Source: Pelecanus crispus (lineage: Eukaryota; Chordata; Aves; Pelecaniformes; Pelecanidae). From it: a DNA stretch of 64,000 bases. Below the pieces are notes generated by a model, which worked only from the letters and a program-made list of their open reading frames with translations, was not told the DNA's origin and did no database searches. The stretch spans positions 119,205,809 through 119,269,808 of the forward strand of contig NC_134643.1 in assembly GCF_030463565.1 (NCBI RefSeq). The letters are read 5' to 3'. Numbering within the stretch: the stretch's first letter is position 1; each line of letters opens with the position of its first letter. Shown here one piece after another: positions 60,401 through 64,000 of the stretch. The translations under genes and the position numbers were made by a program.

Positions 60401-61483
60401 CAGTTATTAACCATACTCCTCAGAATCAGCAGTTTAGACCCATGCATTTGAAACAACAAACCGCAAGTTTCGCTTTTGTAGATGGAAAAGGAAGGATGGA
60501 TGTTGTTTGGAAGGATGAGCTGTTAAAAGAGCCTCCAAAAATTAACTCAGTTTCTGTGATGTATTTTAGTACAAATGTATTTTAAACATACCAACTACAA
60601 ATATTCTGAATCCATGTCTGTTACCTTAATCATCAAAACATCAATAATATTAACATTTCAAATTCGGATGACAAGGACTTCAATCGACGGTGCAATTTTC
60701 ATCACCAGTGGCACAATGTTAGTTTAAGAGTCCATTGACTTACGCATGGCACAATTGTATGGTGTAGACAAAGCTTTGTTCATTACAAACACACTGCCAG
60801 GGTGAGATTTCCCAGTGTATTTTACTTCGATTTTCTCAATTCGTGGATACAGAGACAACTGTCTCTCTTTCTCTTTGGTAAAGAGCTCATTACGCATCTG
60901 AATTACTTCATCCGATGTCAGTCGAGAAACAGTCGGCGTGGAGATGAACCCTGGTAAAAGGGGTGATGTAAAATAAGCAATAATGAGTTTTTAAAGCTAC
61001 TTTATGAGATGCTTGTTTCTACAGAAAGGAAGACATGCCACAGCACTGCTAATCCGGGGGGGGGGGGGGGGGGGGGGGCGTGTCTCAATACGCGTAAGGT
61101 GAGGACTTCAACAGCTCTGACTGCCCGCCCACTCTTGGGCCCTGCAAGGCCTGCATGAAGTCACCACAGAAAACGCTGAAGCAACGAAGGCGTGAGGACG
61201 CTCCCCGCCTGCAAAGGCTCCCCCCGCAGACGGCCCCCCCGCACCGCCACCGCGCCCCCGCGGCCCGCGCCCACAGCGGCCTCCTGCGCCCGGCGGGCCC
61301 CGAGCCGCCCCGCACGGCCAGGCCCGGCCGCCGCCAGCCGGGCCCCTCAAAGCACCGGCGCAGGACGAGCCCGCCCCCGGCCCGGCGCCGCGCCGCGCCG
61401 CGCCCGCACACGCCCCCGCGCCCGGCCCGCCGCCACTCACGGCGCCCGCCCCGCAGGCAGCGGGCGGCCCAGCGCGCCGCCAT
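51382..61483 (-). CDS. MRPL39: MRPL39, mitochondrial large ribosomal subunit protein mL39 (10 exons)
   Basis: mL39 is a nuclear-encoded protein of the large mitoribosomal subunit. The coding sequence joins minus-strand exons 61,483-61,441; 60,950-60,744; 60,374-60,235; 59,748-59,649; 59,018-58,951; 57,626-57,514; 54,938-54,873; 53,635-53,482; 52,562-52,515; 51,468-51,382. All nine introns are GT-AG and phases match, giving 1,026 nt and 341 residues, close to human mL39 (338). The N-terminus is arginine-rich with no acidic residue in the first 27, as in a mitochondrial presequence. Residues about 53-127 form the TGS-like domain ([10 protein letters not shown] to [10 protein letters not shown]), and the rest follows the threonyl-tRNA-synthetase-like region known for this family. 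The start ATG has A at -3 and G at +4. There is no frameshift or missing exon. Human MRPL39 likewise converges with MIR155HG. Confidence 0.96.
52515..52562 (-). CDS. MRPL39: MRPL39 exon 9
   Basis: Only 48 bases (16 codons), too short to stand out as an open frame. It was found from the expected sequence: [16 protein letters not shown] between acceptor AATACAG/GCT and donor GGCTG/GTAAGT. Confidence 0.93.
53482..53635 (-). CDS. MRPL39: MRPL39 exon 8
   Basis: Acceptor TCCCATCAG/G and donor CTGAAG/GTAACT. It encodes the conserved [20 protein letters not shown] region and [13 protein letters not shown]. Confidence 0.96.
54873..54938 (-). CDS. MRPL39: MRPL39 exon 7
   Basis: Acceptor TCTTGTTCAG/ATAC and donor CATAG/GTGAGA. 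It encodes [20 protein letters not shown]. The intron before it (2.6 kb) carries a CR1 insertion. Confidence 0.93.
   Translation of the reverse strand: MQNGDDRTKGFSEYGRNCNVT
55112..56520 (+). mobile_element. CR1 LINE in MRPL39 intron 6, antisense to the gene
   Basis: A plus-strand CR1 copy starting within the reverse transcriptase ([14 protein letters not shown] region). It continues through motif A ([20 protein letters not shown]) and an intact FADD box (55,596-55,607) to the C-terminal domain ([31 protein letters not shown]). It then has the 3' UTR and a tail of eleven TCTAT units (56,466-56,520). The two main frames, 55,121-55,546 and 55,653-56,324, are separated by a frame break, so it is inactive. 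It lies between MRPL39 exons 7 and 6. Confidence 0.95.
56466..56520. repeat. (TCTAT)11 tail of CR1
   Basis: Eleven pure pentamers directly after the CR1 3' UTR. It is the same unit in opposite orientation as the array at 40,706. Confidence 0.96.
57514..57626 (-). CDS. MRPL39: MRPL39 exon 6
   Basis: Acceptor TTTTTTTAG/GAC and donor CATAACAG/GTAAGT. It encodes [20 protein letters not shown] followed by the [12 protein letters not shown] helix. Confidence 0.95.
58951..59018 (-). CDS. MRPL39: MRPL39 exon 5
   Basis: Acceptor GGGACTGCAG/TG and donor ACAAAC/GTAAGC. It encodes [19 protein letters not shown], one of the most conserved stretches of the protein. Confidence 0.96.
59649..59748 (-). CDS. 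MRPL39: MRPL39 exon 4
   Basis: Acceptor TCTTTATAG/GCC and donor GTGCCAG/GTGATA. It encodes [18 protein letters not shown] and the following [12 protein letters not shown]. Confidence 0.96.
60235..60374 (-). CDS. MRPL39: MRPL39 exon 3
   Basis: Acceptor TTTCTTTAG/AC and donor AACAAG/GTAAGT. It encodes the remaining TGS-like domain ([17 protein letters not shown] and [17 protein letters not shown]). Confidence 0.97.
60744..60950 (-). CDS. MRPL39: MRPL39 exon 2
   Basis: Acceptor TTTTACCAG/GG and donor ATGC/GTAAGT. It encodes residues 15-83, including the [16 protein letters not shown] helix characteristic of mL39 and the start of the TGS-like domain. Confidence 0.96.
61056..61078. repeat. 23-base poly(G) run in MRPL39 intron 1
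   Basis: An uninterrupted run of 23 G on the plus strand (C on the transcript strand) between CC and CG, at the edge of the CpG island. It can form a G-quadruplex on the non-transcribed strand. The exact length is doubtful because long G runs are prone to assembly error. Confidence 0.9.
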
Positions 61484-61960
61484 GCTCCGGCCCAGGCCCG
61501 GTGCCGCCTCCCCCCGGCTCCGCCGGAAACAGCGGCGGCGGCGGCGCGGTTCCGCCCGGCGCTCCTCCCGCGGCCGCCAGGCGGCGCCGCGGGCCCGGGC
61601 CGCAGGCTCGGCGCCGGGCTCCCGCCTCGGGGGGCCCGGGTGTGGACGAGAGCTCCGCCGCGCTGGGGCTGTAAGGCCCAGCCCCCTGCCCTCCCGCTGC
61701 CTCTGCAGGCCTCCTGCGGCCGGGCGGCGAGGTCAGTCCCCGAAACCAGCAGCTTTGGGACGGCCTTAAGGCGCGTATTCAGCCGCCTCGTAGTGAGGGC
61801 CGCAGATGCGTCCTACTGGGCTCACAGCACTGACATTAGGAAAGGGCCTTCGGTGCCCGGCTCCCTGCTGTGGCAGGGCCGCGGGCAGGCCCCCGTAGCT
61901 GCAGCTCCTCACCGCCAGCTGCCCTGCGCCGTCACTGGCCTACCTCCCTGCCGCCCTTCC
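61085..61960. promoter_or_regulatory. MRPL39: CpG-island promoter of MRPL39
   Basis: Sharply delimited, very GC- and CpG-rich sequence around MRPL39 exon 1, typical of a housekeeping promoter without a TATA box. Upstream of the ATG there is an ETS/NRF-2-type CCGGAA at 61,523-61,528 and another TTCC core at 61,550-61,553; such sites are usual for nuclear genes of mitochondrial function. Long open frames on both strands here (to 204 codons, proline/arginine-rich) reflect GC bias. CpG islands often fire in both directions, so a divergent transcript to the right is possible. Confidence 0.85.
61441..61483 (-). CDS. MRPL39: MRPL39 exon 1 (coding part)
   Basis: Encodes [14 protein letters not shown] plus the first base of codon 15. 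The donor is GCGCC/GTGAGT. It lies in the CpG island; the 5' UTR continues to the right. Confidence 0.92.
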
Positions 61961-64000
61961 TCCCCGAAAGGTTGAAGCCAAGCACAAACTAGCTACTGCC
62001 CAGGTAGGAAAACCATGGCTTGCATTAAAATCTGTTAAAATTTGTGAAATAACCCCGAATTTGTTTCAGTGCTTTACAATTTAGCTGATGGTGGTCTGCA
62101 GCCCAATCCCCGATTGGCAACGATACAACAACCGCCATCCAGAATGCCAATGTCCAACAGTTACACTGAAAGTGTCATTAAGAACTAAAGGATGTAATTA
62201 AACTCATCATAAAAAAAAAAAAAAAAGTGTTAATACTGGCAAAGGCTGGCAACAGACAGAGAATTTCCCACTGTGGAAACACGTCTGCGGAGCAGCGGGA
62301 CAGCTGGCTCCTCCTGGTTCAGTACCTGGCACTGGCTTCCCTGCTCACCCAGGCTCTCATCCAGAAAACCAGGTATGTGAGTATGTTAGCTATTTGTGCC
62401 CTTCATTACACTATTTGATAGATTAAGAATTTCAGCAAGTCAATCATCCTGCTTCCTCATTTTTTAAAATGAGTTAAATACAAGTTATTTTTTAGTGCAC
62501 CAAGCTTACTGTAGGCTATATATTTGCCTGTGTAAAACAGTTTATAGCCTTGAGGCGAAAAGTCCTGAGAAAACACAAAGATGCTATTATCATTTACATC
62601 ATTATAGCTCAACTACACCATTTCTTCTATTAACTTTTTATTCCATGGCTTGAGGAATCATGTGCGGTCAATGATCACATTACTTAACTGTTTTGTTTTG
62701 AACAGTAAAAAAAAAAAAATTCACAATGCGGGGTATAAAAAGAACATTTTTACTCTATGAGGAGATAAATTCAAAATGTTTGGAGAATGAAAGACAGAAA
62801 CAAACCCTATTCTGTCACTGAGGAAGTCTTGAACAACAAGAGTAAAGTCCTGTTTGATACTGCACACTTTATTATATGTCTCTCTGTTTTAAATTGCCAC
62901 TTTCTAATCTCTAAATCTTCTTTTGTACAAGTATTTGTAACTTTTTATTCAGCTTCATTTTCAGAAAAATGGTGGTAGAATATCTGGTCCCTCCTTCCAC
63001 TTGTTTGGTGTCACTGTGGAAGCACAGCGCAGATAAAACCTGTCTGGGACTTGTAACACGCTGAAGACTACAGGAGGAGCATGGTCATGGCCCTCTGCCT
63101 TTTGGTAATCCCCGTCCAACAGAGTGACAGTGCAAAGCTTTACCCCCCAGTGGAAATCAAAAGAGATCCAGAGCTGCAGGAAATCTCACCCAGGGTTCAG
63201 CTGGCATCTCTACAGCCCCTGGACAAAAGCAGAAACGAGAAACAACAATGGCATAGATTTGGGGTTAATTAAAAACTTCAGTCTTCAAGCTTATTTGTGA
63301 TTCATGCTGACACAGCTGGCTCACAACTGTAATATCATTTCTCTGTTTACTACAGTATATTTACTTGAGGCTTCTGTGAGAGGGTAAAAGCCCCTGGGTC
63401 CACTCGAACCCCATGGGCTGAGCGGAGGGCCAGCTGGGGGTTACTCTCGGCTGCCAAACGTGGCCCTGTCAGCAGCCTGCAGGAGGGACATAAAGGCCCC
63501 GTGCAATCCCCCAGCTATCAACCCCACAATGCCAAAAGACAAAGGGCCTTCCAACTGAGAAGTACTCTGGGAAGGGTTTGGCTGCAGTCCAGCGGCTGTT
63601 AGCCTGTCACATGTTTGTGGTACCAAGAAGAGACAGGTAACAAAAGTGAAACACTGTCCAAGAATAATTACAAGGTATCAGGCTTCATAAAGCCCTTGGA
63701 CTTTCAGGAAAAATGTGGATGTTATTTTATAATGTGTAGAAGAAAATGGGAGGTTGCCCTGCAAGGCAACGGTAACTCCGTTAAGTGCTCTTATGCCATA
63801 GTATGTGACGCAACCGTAATAGGTAAGTGACAAACCATGATGGTTTATGGCTCTCATGGAAGGAAGATTGCCTCAAAAGCAAAACTGGCTAAAAACTCCT
63901 GCCCCTCCCTTTGCCATTCTCATCCATTTCTCACTGCTTACCCTCTAGGTAGACAACTGTGGCAGCGCTGTACAAGGAGCTGAACACGAGATCACTGAAG
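61961..64000. other. Intergenic sequence right of MRPL39
   Basis: No gene is supported. A poly(A) run lies near 62,210-62,226. A good splice donor shape CCAG/GTATGTGAG at 62,372/62,373 could end an exon of a divergent transcript. A 63-codon plus-strand frame at 63,081-63,272 starts with a hydrophobic stretch but has no recognisable family. JAM2, the next gene in this direction in human, is not recognisable within the window. Confidence 0.45.

Noticed and set aside
61085..61769. Frames up to 204 codons in the CpG island
   Set aside because: Extreme arginine/proline/alanine bias from GC composition. The only real coding sequence here is MRPL39 exon 1.
61961..64000. First exon of JAM2, expected to the right by human synteny
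   Set aside because: I could not recognise a signal peptide exon of that family; the gene probably starts beyond the window.
1..64000. Search for retroviral provirus because BIC is a known avian leukosis virus integration site
   Set aside because: No gag, pol or env-like frames or paired LTRs are visible. All reverse-transcriptase-like sequence is CR1/L3-type non-LTR.

Overview
The window is nuclear DNA from a bird. The evidence is CR1 non-LTR retrotransposons at every stage of decay, several ending in avian-style AATAG/TATTC tails, the absence of Alu or L1-type repeats, and the gene order. Apart from one CpG island the sequence is AT-rich and mostly intergenic or intronic. There are no operons, CRISPR arrays or bacterial-style genes.

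Two genes are supported, and they point toward each other. On the + strand lies the BIC/MIR155HG non-coding RNA gene. Its miR-155 hairpin is unmistakable at 44,758-44,820: the 5p arm matches the human/chicken mature miRNA as I know it, and a 3p arm pairs with it. About 7.6 kb upstream, at 37,125-37,148, an AP-1 site sits next to a TATA box, followed by a candidate exon 1 with a good splice donor at 37,449/37,450. A long T-rich tract and TAG just before the hairpin give a candidate exon 2 start at 44,675. On the - strand MRPL39 (mitochondrial large-subunit ribosomal protein) can be rebuilt in full: ten exons from ATG 61,483 to TAA 51,382, all with GT-AG introns and matching phases, 341 residues. 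The convergent BIC-MRPL39 order is that of human chromosome 21q21, which supports both assignments.

Region by region: 1-37 kb is a gene desert with CR1 copies (0.96-1.93, 3.6-4.4, 15.1-16.5, 29.4-29.5 and 29.57-31.6 kb), an older L3/CR1-like relic (about 12.0-13.0 kb) and an unclassified GC-rich block (10.9-11.8 kb). 37.1-45.2 kb is the BIC locus; its intron holds a CR1 3' end with a 26-copy AATAG array and a perfect 11-bp-arm palindrome. 45-51 kb separates the two genes and holds a CR1 fragment. 51.3-61.5 kb is MRPL39, with a CR1 copy antisense in intron 6 and a 23-base G run in intron 1. 61.1-62.0 kb is the CpG-island promoter of MRPL39, and 62-64 kb is intergenic.

The genes do not form a pathway. 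BIC is processed to an immune-regulatory microRNA, and MRPL39 is a housekeeping mitoribosome component. The best candidates for new biology are the regulatory layout of this avian BIC locus (promoter, two-exon structure, intronic repeats) and the unclassified GC-rich block. I saw no previously undescribed protein system.
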